Assembly: GCF_018588945.1 (NCBI RefSeq)
Contig: NZ_JAFIWA010000004.1
Location: forward strand, 248,001 to 312,000
Direction: 5' to 3'
Origin: Microbacterium flavescens
GTDB lineage: Bacteria > Actinomycetota > Actinomycetes > Actinomycetales > Microbacteriaceae
Length of the DNA stretch: 64,000 bases
The position numbers and the translations under genes are program-made. The notes beneath the pieces were generated by a model. It did no database searches. It was not told the DNA's origin and worked only from the letters and a program-made list of their open reading frames with translations. Positions 53,375 to 62,659 of the stretch are shown here, one piece after another (position 1 is the stretch's first letter; every line of letters begins with the position of its first letter).

Positions 53375-54904
53375 CTACGCGAAGCGCAGGAACCCGGTGA
53401 ACGTCAGCTCGCGCACCCTCGGAAGGAGATCCGCGCGCAGGGCCGCGGCATCCGCTTCGAGCAGTTCGGCGATCGCGTCGATCAGCACCCCCACCGGCAA
53501 GTCGCCGTCGCACGCCCCGACCAGGGCAGCGAGCCCGGGATCCACGCCGAGGGCACGGCCGAAACCGCCGCCCTGACGCAGTTCGATGACGGTCGGATCC
53601 TCCTGGCCGGGAATGTGATGGCGGGCTTCGGTGACATCGGGCGCGACGGCCAGGACGGAGGCCGCGAGCGCGTGGTCGTCGAGCACGGCGAGACGGTCGT
53701 GGGCGGCGAGCGCCTCCGCGAGGTGGGCGCCGAGGCCCTCGCCGGGCAGCGCCTGGTGGAGCGACTCGAAGCGCCGCAGAGTCGGCTCGCCCGCCGCCGG
53801 GCGGCGCAGCAGCAGGTAGCCGAAGCCGACCTCGGTGACCTCGCGCGCGATGAAGTCATCGAGCCAGGCGTCGATCAGCCGCGAGAATCCGGCGGTCCCC
53901 GGCAGGGTGCCGCCATCGCGCACCCAGAGCTCCGCGTAGGACAGCGGGTCGAGGCTCTCGCGCTCGACCACCCACGCATCGAGCGGCACAGCGGATGCCT
54001 CGACCCAGGCGCGCACGCGCTGGAGTCCCGGCTCTCCGGCCCGCGTCTCCCAGTTGCCGAGCAGCTGCGCGATCCCGCCGGGCTCGAGGTGATCGCCGAC
54101 GCCGCGCACGAACGCCCCGACGACGTCGTCGCCCTCCATGCCGCCGTCGCGGTACTCGTACGCCGGAACGTCCGCGACCCGCGGCGTGATGACGAACGGC
54201 GGATTCGACACGACCCGGTCGAAACGCTCGCCGGCGACGGGCTCGAACAGGCTGCCGAGTCGCACCTCGATCCCGTCGACGCGGTTCAGCAGCGCGTTCA
54301 GCCGTGTGAAGGCCAGCGCCCGCGGGGAGATGTCGGTCGCGACGACGTGATCGACGCTGCGACGGGCCCGCAGCGCCTGGATGCCGCAGCCGGCGCCGAT
54401 GTCGAGTCCCCGCCGGGCGGGCGTGGGCAGCTGCAGCGCCGCAAGGGTCAGCGACGCCCCGCCGACGCCGAGCACGTGGTCCTCCGGCAGCGGCCCGCCC
54501 AGCGCGGCCTCGTCGAGGTCGCTGGCGATCCACCACTGGCTCCCGCCGTCCGACGCCGATGCGTCGGCATAGGACTGCGGGCGCACCACGGCCAGGGGCC
54601 CGACGTCGCCGTCCGCGGCCTCGACGAGTCCGAGCCGCGCGAGTCCGTCGACGCCGGTGCGAGGAAGGGCGAGGGAGACGGATGCCTCGGCCTGCGGCAT
54701 CCCGAGCATGAAGAGTCGTCCGAGCACCGCGATGGCGTCGTCGCGCGCGCCGAGCGCGCGGTCGGCCGGGGCGCGCAGTCCTCGCGCAATGGCGTCGTCG
54801 GCCGCGTCGCCCCACGCCTCGCGCAGCGCTTCGGCGGTGTAGCCCGCGTCGCGCAGGTCGTCGGCCAGCTCGCGGCAGAGGGCGGGATCCGGTTCGGGAA
54901 GCAC
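53375..54904 (-). CDS. Class I SAM-dependent methyltransferase (DUF7059-type N-terminus)
   Basis: A ~509-residue protein. The N-terminal ~130 residues are a helical domain found in actinobacterial homologues (ELADDLRDAGYTAEALREAWG). The methyltransferase has the SAM motif LDIGAGCGIQAL, ATDISPRALAF and the catalytic NPPF (VVSNPPFVI), as in enzymes that methylate amide or amino nitrogens (HemK/RsmC type). A C-terminal domain of about 170 residues follows. The start is uncertain: GTG 54904 or TTG 54916. The target is unknown; rRNA or a translation factor is likely. Confidence 0.8.
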   Translation of the reverse strand: MLPEPDPALCRELADDLRDAGYTAEALREAWGDAADDAIARGLRAPADRALGARDDAIAVLGRLFMLGMPQAEASVSLALPRTGVDGLARLGLVEAADGDVGPLAVVRPQSYADASASDGGSQWWIASDLDEAALGGPLPEDHVLGVGGASLTLAALQLPTPARRGLDIGAGCGIQALRARRSVDHVVATDISPRALAFTRLNALLNRVDGIEVRLGSLFEPVAGERFDRVVSNPPFVITPRVADVPAYEYRDGGMEGDDVVGAFVRGVGDHLEPGGIAQLLGNWETRAGEPGLQRVRAWVEASAVPLDAWVVERESLDPLSYAELWVRDGGTLPGTAGFSRLIDAWLDDFIAREVTEVGFGYLLLRRPAAGEPTLRRFESLHQALPGEGLGAHLAEALAAHDRLAVLDDHALAASVLAVAPDVTEARHHIPGQEDPTVIELRQGGGFGRALGVDPGLAALVGACDGDLPVGVLIDAIAELLEADAAALRADLLPRVRELTFTGFLRFA

Positions 54905-55023
54905 GCGTCCATTCAACCGTGCGTCGCCGCGCGGCGCCCGGGTACCGGAACCTCGGAGGGTGCGACCGTAGAATCTGACTCGATCGTGCGGTCCGGACAT
55001 CGCACAGGAGCGAACCACACAGG

Positions 55024-57207
55024 ATGACCGTGATCCCCCCGGGAAGGCCCGCCCGTCGCCGCGCCCCGCGCGCCGCCGCGGTCGTCGTGGCGATCCTGAC
55101 GGCCCTGGCCGTGCTCGCGCCGGGAGGTGCGTTCGCCGACACGCCCACACCGTCGCCGACGCCCACCCCGCCGATCCCGGCCGGCACGACCGCGTTCACC
55201 CTGACCCCGATCTCGAACGGCATCGTCCGGTCCGGCGAACCGCTGGTCGTGTCGCTCACCCTGCAGAACGAGACGCTTTCGCCGACCGCGCCCGCCACCG
55301 CGACGCTGTCGCTCGGGCGCCGGGCGCTGGCCGACCGCACCGCGCTCACCGCCTGGCTCGACGGGGAGGAAGCGGGTGTGACGACGGAGCCCGTCGCCAC
55401 CGCGCCGCTGGAATCCGTCCCCGCCGGCTCGTCGCGGGTCGCCGCGGCACGTGTCGAGGCGACGGACGCCGCCCTCCGTGGGCTCGCGCCCGGCGTGTAC
55501 CCGCTGCGTGCGACCTATGCCGCCCCGTCGGGGACCGTGACGTCGACGAGCGCGATCATCGTTCCCCCGACCGACGGCGACGAGGTGGGCATCGGGGTGC
55601 TCGTGCCCATCACCGTCGGCCCGCTCGGCGCGGGGCTTCTCAGCGCCGAGGAGCTCGGCACCCTGACCGAGCCCGGCGGCGCCCTCACCGCGCAGCTCGA
55701 CGGGGTCGAGGGAACGACGGCGATCCTCGCGGTCGACCCCGCCATCCCCGCGGCCATCCGAGTGCTCGGCACCGCCGCGCCCGTCACCGCCACCGAATGG
55801 CTCGAGCGCCTGGACGCGCTTCCCAACTCCCGGTTCGCCCTGCAGTTCGGCGACGCGGACGTCGTTCCGCAGATCGAGTCCGGCCTGGCCCGCCCGCTCG
55901 CACCGACCTCGCTCCGCGCCTACATGGATCCGGCGGACTTCGTGCCCGAGGCGGACCCCACGCCCGAGCCGACCCCGACGCCGACTCCGACCGAGGTGGT
56001 CGACCCCGCGGCCCCGGTCTACCCGACGCTTGGCGAGCTGCTCGACATCGGCACGGGCTCCCGCGCCGCGGTCTACTGGCCCGTCGCCGGCACCGCAGGA
56101 CCCGCCGTTGTGGAAGGGCTCGGCGAGATCCGCATCGACGACCAGGCGTCCCTGACGCTGATCTCGTCCGACTCGACCACCGCGGGTCGCGCAGGCCAGA
56201 CCGTCCCCGCACACGGCCGCGCCGGCGAGGCGGAGGTGCTCGTCTACGACGCCGACGTCAGTGACGCGCTCGCGACGGCGTCCGGCCTCGAGGAGCCCCC
56301 GTTGCGCGGCGCCGCGCTGGCGGAGGCGACGGCCTACCTCGCCTTCGCGGCGGCCGAGACCGACGGAGCGCCGCTCCTGGTGAGCCTGGGCCGCGACCTC
56401 GACCGCTCCCGGGTGGCCATCGGCGCGACGATCGGCGCCGCCACCACCGCGCCCGACGTCACCCCGTTCACCCTCGGCGGGCTGGCCAACTCGGCCGTGC
56501 GCGAGGTCGAGATCGAGGACGCCCCCGAAGAGCCGGAGCGGGCGGCCGCGGCATCCGCTCTCCTCGAGGAGGAGGGCGAGCTCGCACGGTTCGCGACGAT
56601 CCTCGACGACACGAGCCTCATCACCGGGCCGCAGCGGGCGGAGATCCTCCAGCTGCTCGGGATCGGCTGGCTCGCCGACGACGCCGCCTGGACGGAGGCG
56701 ATTGACGAGCACCGTGCCGCGACCGTCACCACGCTCGACTCGGTCGGACTCGTGCCGACGAGCGCCATCAACCTCTTCGGCTCCAACGTGGGACTGCGGT
56801 TCTGGGTGCGCAACGACCTGCCCTACCCCGTGAACCTCGTGCTCTACGTCACGCCCGACAACCTGCGGCTCAACGTGCAGCGAGCCAATCCGCTGGTGGC
56901 CCCGGCCGGCAGCAACAGTCGCGTGGAGGTCCCCGTGCAGGCGCGCGTCGGCAACGGCGAGGTCACCCTCGACCTGCAGCTGCGCAGCCGGGCGAGCGTC
57001 GCGATCGGCGATCCCGAGTCGGTCGAGGTGAACGTGCGTGCCGAATGGGAGAGCTTCGGACTCGCCGCCCTCGGAGTGGTCGTCGGCGGGCTCCTGCTGC
57101 TCGGCGTCGTCCGCACGGTGCTGAAGCTGCGCGCCCGTCGGCGAGGAGCGGATGCCACGGCCGAGGAGCCCGCGGCTGAACAGCCTCCCTCGGAGGAGAC
57201 CTCGTGA
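55024..57207 (+). CDS. DUF6049-family exported protein
   Basis: A 727-residue protein found next to murJ in actinobacteria. It has a signal peptide (AAAVVVAILTALAVLAPGGAFA), a TPTPSPTPTP linker, Ig-like beta domains, a second Pro/Thr linker near residue 315, and a C-terminal membrane helix (LAALGVVVGGLLLLGVV) followed by arginines and an acidic tail. The large part therefore lies outside. Overlap with murJ (GTGA) suggests a role in envelope assembly, but no activity is known. Confidence 0.87.
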   Translation: MTVIPPGRPARRRAPRAAAVVVAILTALAVLAPGGAFADTPTPSPTPTPPIPAGTTAFTLTPISNGIVRSGEPLVVSLTLQNETLSPTAPATATLSLGRRALADRTALTAWLDGEEAGVTTEPVATAPLESVPAGSSRVAAARVEATDAALRGLAPGVYPLRATYAAPSGTVTSTSAIIVPPTDGDEVGIGVLVPITVGPLGAGLLSAEELGTLTEPGGALTAQLDGVEGTTAILAVDPAIPAAIRVLGTAAPVTATEWLERLDALPNSRFALQFGDADVVPQIESGLARPLAPTSLRAYMDPADFVPEADPTPEPTPTPTPTEVVDPAAPVYPTLGELLDIGTGSRAAVYWPVAGTAGPAVVEGLGEIRIDDQASLTLISSDSTTAGRAGQTVPAHGRAGEAEVLVYDADVSDALATASGLEEPPLRGAALAEATAYLAFAAAETDGAPLLVSLGRDLDRSRVAIGATIGAATTAPDVTPFTLGGLANSAVREVEIEDAPEEPERAAAASALLEEEGELARFATILDDTSLITGPQRAEILQLLGIGWLADDAAWTEAIDEHRAATVTTLDSVGLVPTSAINLFGSNVGLRFWVRNDLPYPVNLVLYVTPDNLRLNVQRANPLVAPAGSNSRVEVPVQARVGNGEVTLDLQLRSRASVAIGDPESVEVNVRAEWESFGLAALGVVVGGLLLLGVVRTVLKLRARRRGADATAEEPAAEQPPSEETS

Positions 57208-58814
57208 GCGTCGCACGGGCCAGCGCGCTGATCGGGGCGGGCACGATCGTCTCCCGGGTCACGGGACTTCTGCGCACGATCGTTCTCGTGTGGGCCGTCG
57301 GCGCCACGACAGCCGGCGGAAACGCCTTCGCCGTCGCCAACCAGCTGCCCAACAACATCTACGCGATCATCTCGACGGGCCTGCTCAGCGCCGTCGTCGT
57401 GCCGCAGATCGTCAAGGCCGCCGCCCACGATGACGGCGGCAGAGCGTTCGTTTCCAAGCTGTTCACCCTCGGCACGGTGGTGCTGCTGGGCACGGCCGCA
57501 CTCGCGACCCTCGCGGCGCCGTGGCTGGTCGCGCTCTACGCGCCGGACTACGAGCCCGCTCAGCAGGCCCTCGCAACGGCGTTCGCGTACTGGTGCCTGC
57601 CCCAGATCCTCTTCTACGGCCTCTTCGCGCTCGTGGGCGAGTCGTTGAACGCTCGCCGGGTCTACGGCCCCTACACGTGGGCGCCGATCGTCAACAACGT
57701 CGTCTCGATCGCCGGCTTCCTCGTCTTCATCTGGCTCTTCGGCGCCGGTGCGACGTCGACCCAGTGGACGCCCGAGATGATCGCCGTCCTGGCGGGGACG
57801 GCGACCCTGGGAATCGTCGTCCAGACCGGCATCCTGTTCCTGTTCTGGCGCCGTACCGGCCTGCACGTGCGTCCCGACTTCCGCTGGCGCGGCGTGGGAC
57901 TCGGCCAGATCGGGAGGCTCGCGGGCTGGACCTTCCTCATGGTCGTCGCGGGGCAGCTCGCCGGCATCGTCCAGTCGCGCGTGATGTCGCAGATCCCCGA
58001 GGGCGATCCCGGATTCTTCGTCGCCGGCAACGCCTGGCTGATCTTCATGCTCCCGTACTCGATCATCGTGCTGTCGATCGGGACGCCCTACTTCACGCAG
58101 TTGAGCGAGCACGCCGGTGCCGGCCGCGATGACGAGGTCCGCGCGGACATAGGGCGCAGCATCCGCACCCTCGGTCTCTTCATCGTGGCCGCGACAGCCG
58201 CCCTGGCGGTCGCGGCGATCCCGATGTCGCGCATCTTCACCAACTCGCGCGAAGAGGCCGTCGGCGCCGCCGGCGTGCTGCTCTGCTACCTCGTCAGCCT
58301 CATCCCGCTGGCCGTGCTCTTCGTGATCCAGCGCACGTTCTACGCCTACGACGACACCCGCACGCCGTTCTTCTTCACGCTCGGGCAGTGCGTCATCGTG
58401 GTGCTGACGGCGCTGCTCGCCTCGTGGGCCGCCGACGCTGACGTCATCGGCATGGGACAGCTCGCCGCGGCCGTGGCACTCGGCCAGTCCTTCGCGAGCG
58501 TGTGCCAGGTCATCGTCGCCACGTGGCTGCTGCAACGGCGCCTCGGCGGGCTGCGGATCGGGTCGTGGATGCTGTCACTCGGCCGCTTCGCCCTGGCCGC
58601 GGTGCCCGCCGCCGGCGCCGGCTGGCTCACCTTCCAGCTGCTGGGCGGCGCGGACGGATGGACGGTCTCGGACAAGATCCTCGGCGTGCTCGGATCGGCC
58701 GTGATCGGCGCGGTGGTGCTCCTCGTCTACGTCGCGTTCCTCGCCCTCCTGCGCGCACCGGAGCTGTCGGCGGCGACCGCCCTCGCCAAGCGGGTCCTGC
58801 CCGGCAGGCGCTGA
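57204..58814 (+). CDS. murJ: Lipid II flippase MurJ
   Basis: A 536-residue MATE/MOP-fold protein with about 14 helices. It begins SVARASALIGAGTIVSRVTGLLRTI, the standard MurJ start, with ANQLPNNIYAIISTGLLSAVVVPQI next. It moves lipid II across the membrane for peptidoglycan synthesis. The GTG start overlaps the DUF6049 stop. The cytoplasmic extension seen in mycobacterial MviN is absent. Confidence 0.92.
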   Translation: MSVARASALIGAGTIVSRVTGLLRTIVLVWAVGATTAGGNAFAVANQLPNNIYAIISTGLLSAVVVPQIVKAAAHDDGGRAFVSKLFTLGTVVLLGTAALATLAAPWLVALYAPDYEPAQQALATAFAYWCLPQILFYGLFALVGESLNARRVYGPYTWAPIVNNVVSIAGFLVFIWLFGAGATSTQWTPEMIAVLAGTATLGIVVQTGILFLFWRRTGLHVRPDFRWRGVGLGQIGRLAGWTFLMVVAGQLAGIVQSRVMSQIPEGDPGFFVAGNAWLIFMLPYSIIVLSIGTPYFTQLSEHAGAGRDDEVRADIGRSIRTLGLFIVAATAALAVAAIPMSRIFTNSREEAVGAAGVLLCYLVSLIPLAVLFVIQRTFYAYDDTRTPFFFTLGQCVIVVLTALLASWAADADVIGMGQLAAAVALGQSFASVCQVIVATWLLQRRLGGLRIGSWMLSLGRFALAAVPAAGAGWLTFQLLGGADGWTVSDKILGVLGSAVIGAVVLLVYVAFLALLRAPELSAATALAKRVLPGRR

Positions 58815-58854
58815 CCGCCCGGCTCGGCGCCAGGCCGCCGACGACCGTCGCGGC

Positions 58855-58880
58855 GGAATGCCGCGCGGTTACCATGTGTT
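58855..58880 (+). promoter_or_regulatory. SigR-type promoter of trxB
   Basis: GGAAT (58855-58859), an 18-base spacer and GTT (58878-58880) match the GGGAAT-N18/19-GTT promoter of the actinobacterial thiol-stress sigma factor SigR. It lies 43 bases before the trxB start, and trxBA is a classic SigR target. Confidence 0.7.
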
Positions 58881-58922
58881 GAGGTGTACGGGGCCGAAGT
58901 GCCCTCGACAGAAGGGGTCGCA

Positions 58923-59921
58923 GTGCGTCACGTCATCATCATCGGTTCAGGTCCTGCGGGCTATACGGCAGCGATCTACGCGGCGCGGGCGAACCTGGAG
59001 CCCCTGCTGATCGCCAGTTCGGTCGAGGCCGGCGGCGACCTGATGACCACCACCGATGTGGAGAACTTCCCCGGATTCCCGGAGGGCATCCAGGGTCCCG
59101 ACCTCATGACCCGTATGCAGGAGCAGGCGGAGCGGTTCGGCACCGAGGTGCTGTTCGACGACGTCGTCTCCCTCGAGCTGGACGGCCCCGTCAAGAAGGT
59201 CACCCTGGGCAGCGGCACGGTGCACGAGGCGCGCTCGGTCGTGTACGCGACCGGCTCCGCGCACCGCAAGATCGGCATCGAGGGCGAAGAGCGGCTGTCG
59301 GGTCGCGGCGTGTCCTACTGCGCGACGTGCGACGGCTTCTTCTTCCGGGAGCGGGTCATCGCCGTCGTCGGCGGTGGCGACTCCGCGATGGAGGAGGCGA
59401 CCTTCCTGACCAAGTTCGCCTCGAAGGTGTACGTCATCCACCGCCGTGACGAGCTGCGCGCCTCGAAGATCATGCAGGAGCGCGCGTTCGCCAACGAGAA
59501 GATCGAGTTCGTCTGGAACAGCGAGGTCGTCGACGTCCTCGGCGATGACGCCGTCACCGGCGTTGTCCTCGAGAACACGGTCGACGGCACGCGCAGCGAC
59601 CTCGCGCTCGACGGGCTGTTCGTCGCCATCGGCAACGACCCTCGCACGCACCTCGTGCACGACAAGCTCGAGCTCACCCCGGAAGGCACCATCTGGGTCG
59701 ACGGCCGGTCGTCCCGCACGTCGGTCTCGGGTGTGTTCGCCGCCGGAGACGTCATCGACCCCACCTACCGGCAGGCCGTGACCGCAGCCGGCAGCGGCAC
59801 CGTCGCGGCGCTGGACGTGGAGCACTACCTCGCCTCGCTCGGCGAGGCCGGCGCGCCCGACGTGGTGGGCGACCAGATCGAGGGCCTCCCCGAGGCCGAT
59901 CCCGAGCAGACCGCAGCCTGA
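58923..59921 (+). CDS. trxB: Thioredoxin reductase
   Basis: A 332-residue low-Mr NADPH-dependent flavoenzyme. FAD-binding GSGPAGYTAA is at 8-17, the redox pair CATC is at 133-136, NADPH-binding GGGDSAMEEA is near 155 and the closing FAD motif is GVFAAGDV. GTG 58923 has AAGGGG upstream. It reduces the thioredoxin encoded downstream. Confidence 0.95.
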   Translation: MRHVIIIGSGPAGYTAAIYAARANLEPLLIASSVEAGGDLMTTTDVENFPGFPEGIQGPDLMTRMQEQAERFGTEVLFDDVVSLELDGPVKKVTLGSGTVHEARSVVYATGSAHRKIGIEGEERLSGRGVSYCATCDGFFFRERVIAVVGGGDSAMEEATFLTKFASKVYVIHRRDELRASKIMQERAFANEKIEFVWNSEVVDVLGDDAVTGVVLENTVDGTRSDLALDGLFVAIGNDPRTHLVHDKLELTPEGTIWVDGRSSRTSVSGVFAAGDVIDPTYRQAVTAAGSGTVAALDVEHYLASLGEAGAPDVVGDQIEGLPEADPEQTAA

Positions 59922-59940
59922 CCGCGCCGCACCTCGCGGC

Positions 59941-59966
59941 GGAACAATACCGGCGCGCGGTGCGTT
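59941..59966 (+). promoter_or_regulatory. ECF-type promoter of trxA
   Basis: GGAAC (59941-59945), 18 bases and GTT (59964-59966) form a second ECF-type promoter in the gap between trxB and trxA. It would let thioredoxin be induced alone. Confidence 0.55.
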
Positions 59967-60002
59967 CGACACCATGAACGACTTCCACCTGAAGGAGACA
60001 AC

Positions 60003-60326
60003 ATGACCGCCAAGGCGACGACGTCTGCCACGTTCGACCAGGACGTGCTCCAGGCCGAAGGACCCGTGCTCGTGGACTTCTGGGCTGAATGGTGCGGTCC
60101 CTGCCGCATGGTCTCGCCCATCCTCGACCAGATCCAGTCGGAGCACCCCGACAAGCTCACGATCCTGAAGCTCAACGTCGACGAGAACCCCGACCTCGCC
60201 ATGAAGTACCAGATCACGTCGATCCCGGCGATGAAGGTGTTCAACAAGGGCCAGGTCGAGACCACGATCATCGGCGCCAAGCCGAAGTTCGCTCTCGAGA
60301 AGGACCTCGAGGCGTACATCGCCTGA
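60003..60326 (+). CDS. trxA: Thioredoxin
   Basis: A 107-residue thioredoxin with the active site WCGPC (Cys31 and Cys34), DFWAEW before it and the cis-proline in TSIPAM. AAGGAGA precedes the ATG. It keeps cytoplasmic thiols reduced with TrxB. Confidence 0.96.
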   Translation: MTAKATTSATFDQDVLQAEGPVLVDFWAEWCGPCRMVSPILDQIQSEHPDKLTILKLNVDENPDLAMKYQITSIPAMKVFNKGQVETTIIGAKPKFALEKDLEAYIA

Positions 60327-60342
60327 GCCGCCCCTCGCCGAA

Positions 60343-60384
60343 ACCCCGCTGTCTGCGTCGAACCGCAGGTCAGCGGGGTTTTTC
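60343..60384 (+). terminator. Rho-independent terminator after trxA
   Basis: AACCCCGCTG (60343-60352) pairs with CAGCGGGGTT, with an inner CTGCG/CGCAG stem, followed by TTTTTCG. It lies 17 bases after the stop codon. Confidence 0.9.
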
Positions 60385-60436
60385 GTTGCATGCCGGTTGA
60401 GGCATCCATTCATTTCCGGAGAAATTCGCGAGAGGA

Positions 60437-60463
60437 TGTCGATCCCGACCTTCGTCGTTCGAC
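60437..60463 (+). promoter_or_regulatory. ECF42-type promoter of the YCII gene
   Basis: TGTCGA (60437-60442), 17 bases and CGAC (60460-60463) match the promoter reported for ECF42 sigma factors (TGTCGA at -35, CGA at -10). An ECF42-like sigma gene lies 430 bases downstream of the YCII gene. Confidence 0.65.
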
Positions 60464-60529
60464 GTACAGGATGACGGGGCCGGAGCGGCTCTCCGGGCCG
60501 AGCGGCCCGCAACGACAAGGAGCAGAGAC

Positions 60530-60946
60530 ATGCGTTACATGCTGATCATGCAGGTGCAGCCCGAGGCCGCAGCCACGGCTTCCGAAGAGCTCGACATGGA
60601 GCAGGTCATCGCCGCCATGGGGGCGTACAACGAGGAGCTGCAGAAGGCCGGCGTCTTCCTCTCGGCCGAGGGACTCTCGGACGCGAGCGAGGGATTCCGC
60701 GTCGACTTCTCGTCCGCGCCGCCGGTGGTGACGGACGGACCCTATGCCGAGGCGCGCGAGGTCTTCACCGGCTTCTGGATCCTCGAGGTCGCGAACCGCG
60801 AGGAGGCCGAGCACTGGGCCCGCAAATGCCCGCTCGGTCCGGGTGTCGCCCTCGAGGTGCGGCGCGTGAACGAGCTGAGCGACTTCGACATGCCCGACAA
60901 CGAGTGGATCTCGAAGGAGCAGGAGTGGCGGGCTGCCAACGCCTGA
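60530..60946 (+). CDS. YCII-related (DGPF-type) protein
   Basis: A 138-residue protein with the YCII fold and the motif DGPYAEAREVFTGFWI. DGPF proteins are typical targets of ECF42 sigma factors and are coded beside them. Their biochemical role is unknown. The ribosome-binding site is AAGGAG. Confidence 0.9.
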   Translation: MRYMLIMQVQPEAAATASEELDMEQVIAAMGAYNEELQKAGVFLSAEGLSDASEGFRVDFSSAPPVVTDGPYAEAREVFTGFWILEVANREEAEHWARKCPLGPGVALEVRRVNELSDFDMPDNEWISKEQEWRAANA

Positions 60947-60971
60947 TCGACCGGCCTGGCGTCACTGCCCG

Positions 60972-61319
60972 TCAGGACGCGTCTGCACGCGCCGTCGCAT
61001 CCCAGCGGCGGTGCGTGTTCGCGTCGCCGAGCAGACGCCACACGGCGCGGGTGAGCGGCGGGTAGTCGAGCGCGATCTGCCGGAGCACGCGATAGTGCCG
61101 CGCGGCGTTGGGCCGGTTTCCGCCGTTCGCCTCGATGGTCTCGGCCCGCAGGGTGAAGACGACCAGTTCATCGACGGTCGGCAGGTCGTCCATGAAGTCC
61201 CACGGGTCTTCGCCGGCGCGCAGACGCTCGGCGATCACGACCGCAAGTTCATCGGATGCCTCGGCACGCAGCAGCTCGAGACTCGCTCGGCGGCGCGGGC
61301 TCTGATCTGCGTTCGGCAC
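60972..61319 (-). CDS. Small uncharacterised protein
   Basis: A 115-residue soluble, largely helical protein starting at GTG 61319 (MPNADQSPRRRASLELLRAE). It lies on the opposite strand between the YCII and ECF42 genes and has coherent codon use, but I do not recognise a family. Confidence 0.6.
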   Translation of the reverse strand: MPNADQSPRRRASLELLRAEASDELAVVIAERLRAGEDPWDFMDDLPTVDELVVFTLRAETIEANGGNRPNAARHYRVLRQIALDYPPLTRAVWRLLGDANTHRRWDATARADAS

Positions 61320-61378
61320 CCATCCAGGGTACGACGCCCTGCCGACCTCGGGCCGCGTTCCACGCCTACGCTGGCATC

Positions 61379-62659
61379 ATGACCGAGGACGACGCACGCA
61401 CCCGCCGGGCGGTCGAGGCGGTCTGGCGGGCCGAGTCCGCCCGGATCGTGGCGGCCCTGACCCGGCACACCGGTGACTTCGGCTGGGCCGAGGATCTGGC
61501 GCAGGATGCGCTTGTCGAAGCCGTCGCGAAATGGCCGGGAAGCGGCATCCCGGACAATCCGGGCGCCTGGTTGCTCGCCGTCGCCAAGCGGCGTGCGATC
61601 GACGGTTGGCGGCGCCGCGAGCGCCTTAGTCAGCGCGAGCCGCTGCTGGCGGTCGACGTGCAGGACGCCGAGCGACACGACTCGGTCCCTGACCTCGGCG
61701 ATCCCGATCGCATCGACGACGACGTGCTGCGGCTGGTGTTCGTGGCCTGCCACCCGGTGCTTCCCGCGCAGGCACGCCTGGCGCTCACCCTGCGCACGGT
61801 GGCGGGCCTCACGACCGAGCAGATCGCCCGTGTGCTGCTGATGACCGTGCCGACCGTCCAGCAGCGGATCGTGCGGGCGAAGCGCACGCTCGCCGATGCC
61901 GGGGTGCCGTTCGAGGTGCCCGATCGGGCCGAGCGTCCAGCACGACTGGCCAGCGTGCTGCAGGTGATCTATCTGCTATTCACCGAGGGGTATGCGGCGG
62001 CGTCCGGGGACCGCCCGGTGCGGGCCGACGTCGCGCGCGAGGCTGTGCGCCTGGCTCGGCAGCTTCACGCGCTGGCGCCCGGCGAGTCGGAGGTCGACGG
62101 GCTCATCGCGCTCATGGAGTTCCAGTCGTCGCGGTTCGCCGCCCGCACCGACGCCGACGGGCTGCCCCTGACTCTGGCCGAGCAGGATCGGCACCGCTGG
62201 GACCGTTCCGCGATCGGTCGGGGTCGCGAGGCGATGGAGCGAGCGGATGCCTCGCCCCGCGGGCTGGGCTACTACGGGCTGCAGGCGGCGATCGCCGAGT
62301 GCCACGCGATCGCGCCGTCCTTCGACGAGACCGACTGGGAGCGGATCCTGCGGCTGTACGACGCACTCGAGCGGCTCGCGCCGTCGGCCGTCGTGCGCCT
62401 CAACCGGGCTGTCGCGGTGTCGATGGCCGAGGGACCCGAGTCCGCCCTGCCGATCATCGACGAGCTGGACGCGGAGCTGGGTGGCTTCCGTCCCCTGCAC
62501 GCCGTGCGTGCCGAGCTGCTCGAGCGGATGGGGAGACCGGATGCCGCGGCCGCGGAGTTCCTCGCCGCCGCATCACTGCCGGGCAACGAGGCCGAGGCTA
62601 CCGTCCTCCGACGCCGGGCCGCGGCGCTCGGCGCCGGTGTGGGTCAGGCCGCGCCGTAG
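61379..62659 (+). CDS. ECF42-type RNA polymerase sigma factor
   Basis: A 426-residue sigma factor. The sigma-2 region is FGWAEDLAQDALVEAV and NPGAWLLAVAKRRAIDGWRR; sigma-4 is AGLTTEQIARVLLMTVPTVQQRIVRAK. A ~230-residue helical, TPR-like C-terminal extension follows (SRFAARTDADGLPLTLAEQD, ADASPRGLGYYGLQAAIAEC), which defines ECF42. No anti-sigma factor is nearby; in this group the C-terminus is thought to control activity. It ends 16 bases inside the convergent parB gene. Confidence 0.92.
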   Translation: MTEDDARTRRAVEAVWRAESARIVAALTRHTGDFGWAEDLAQDALVEAVAKWPGSGIPDNPGAWLLAVAKRRAIDGWRRRERLSQREPLLAVDVQDAERHDSVPDLGDPDRIDDDVLRLVFVACHPVLPAQARLALTLRTVAGLTTEQIARVLLMTVPTVQQRIVRAKRTLADAGVPFEVPDRAERPARLASVLQVIYLLFTEGYAAASGDRPVRADVAREAVRLARQLHALAPGESEVDGLIALMEFQSSRFAARTDADGLPLTLAEQDRHRWDRSAIGRGREAMERADASPRGLGYYGLQAAIAECHAIAPSFDETDWERILRLYDALERLAPSAVVRLNRAVAVSMAEGPESALPIIDELDAELGGFRPLHAVRAELLERMGRPDAAAAEFLAAASLPGNEAEATVLRRRAAALGAGVGQAAP

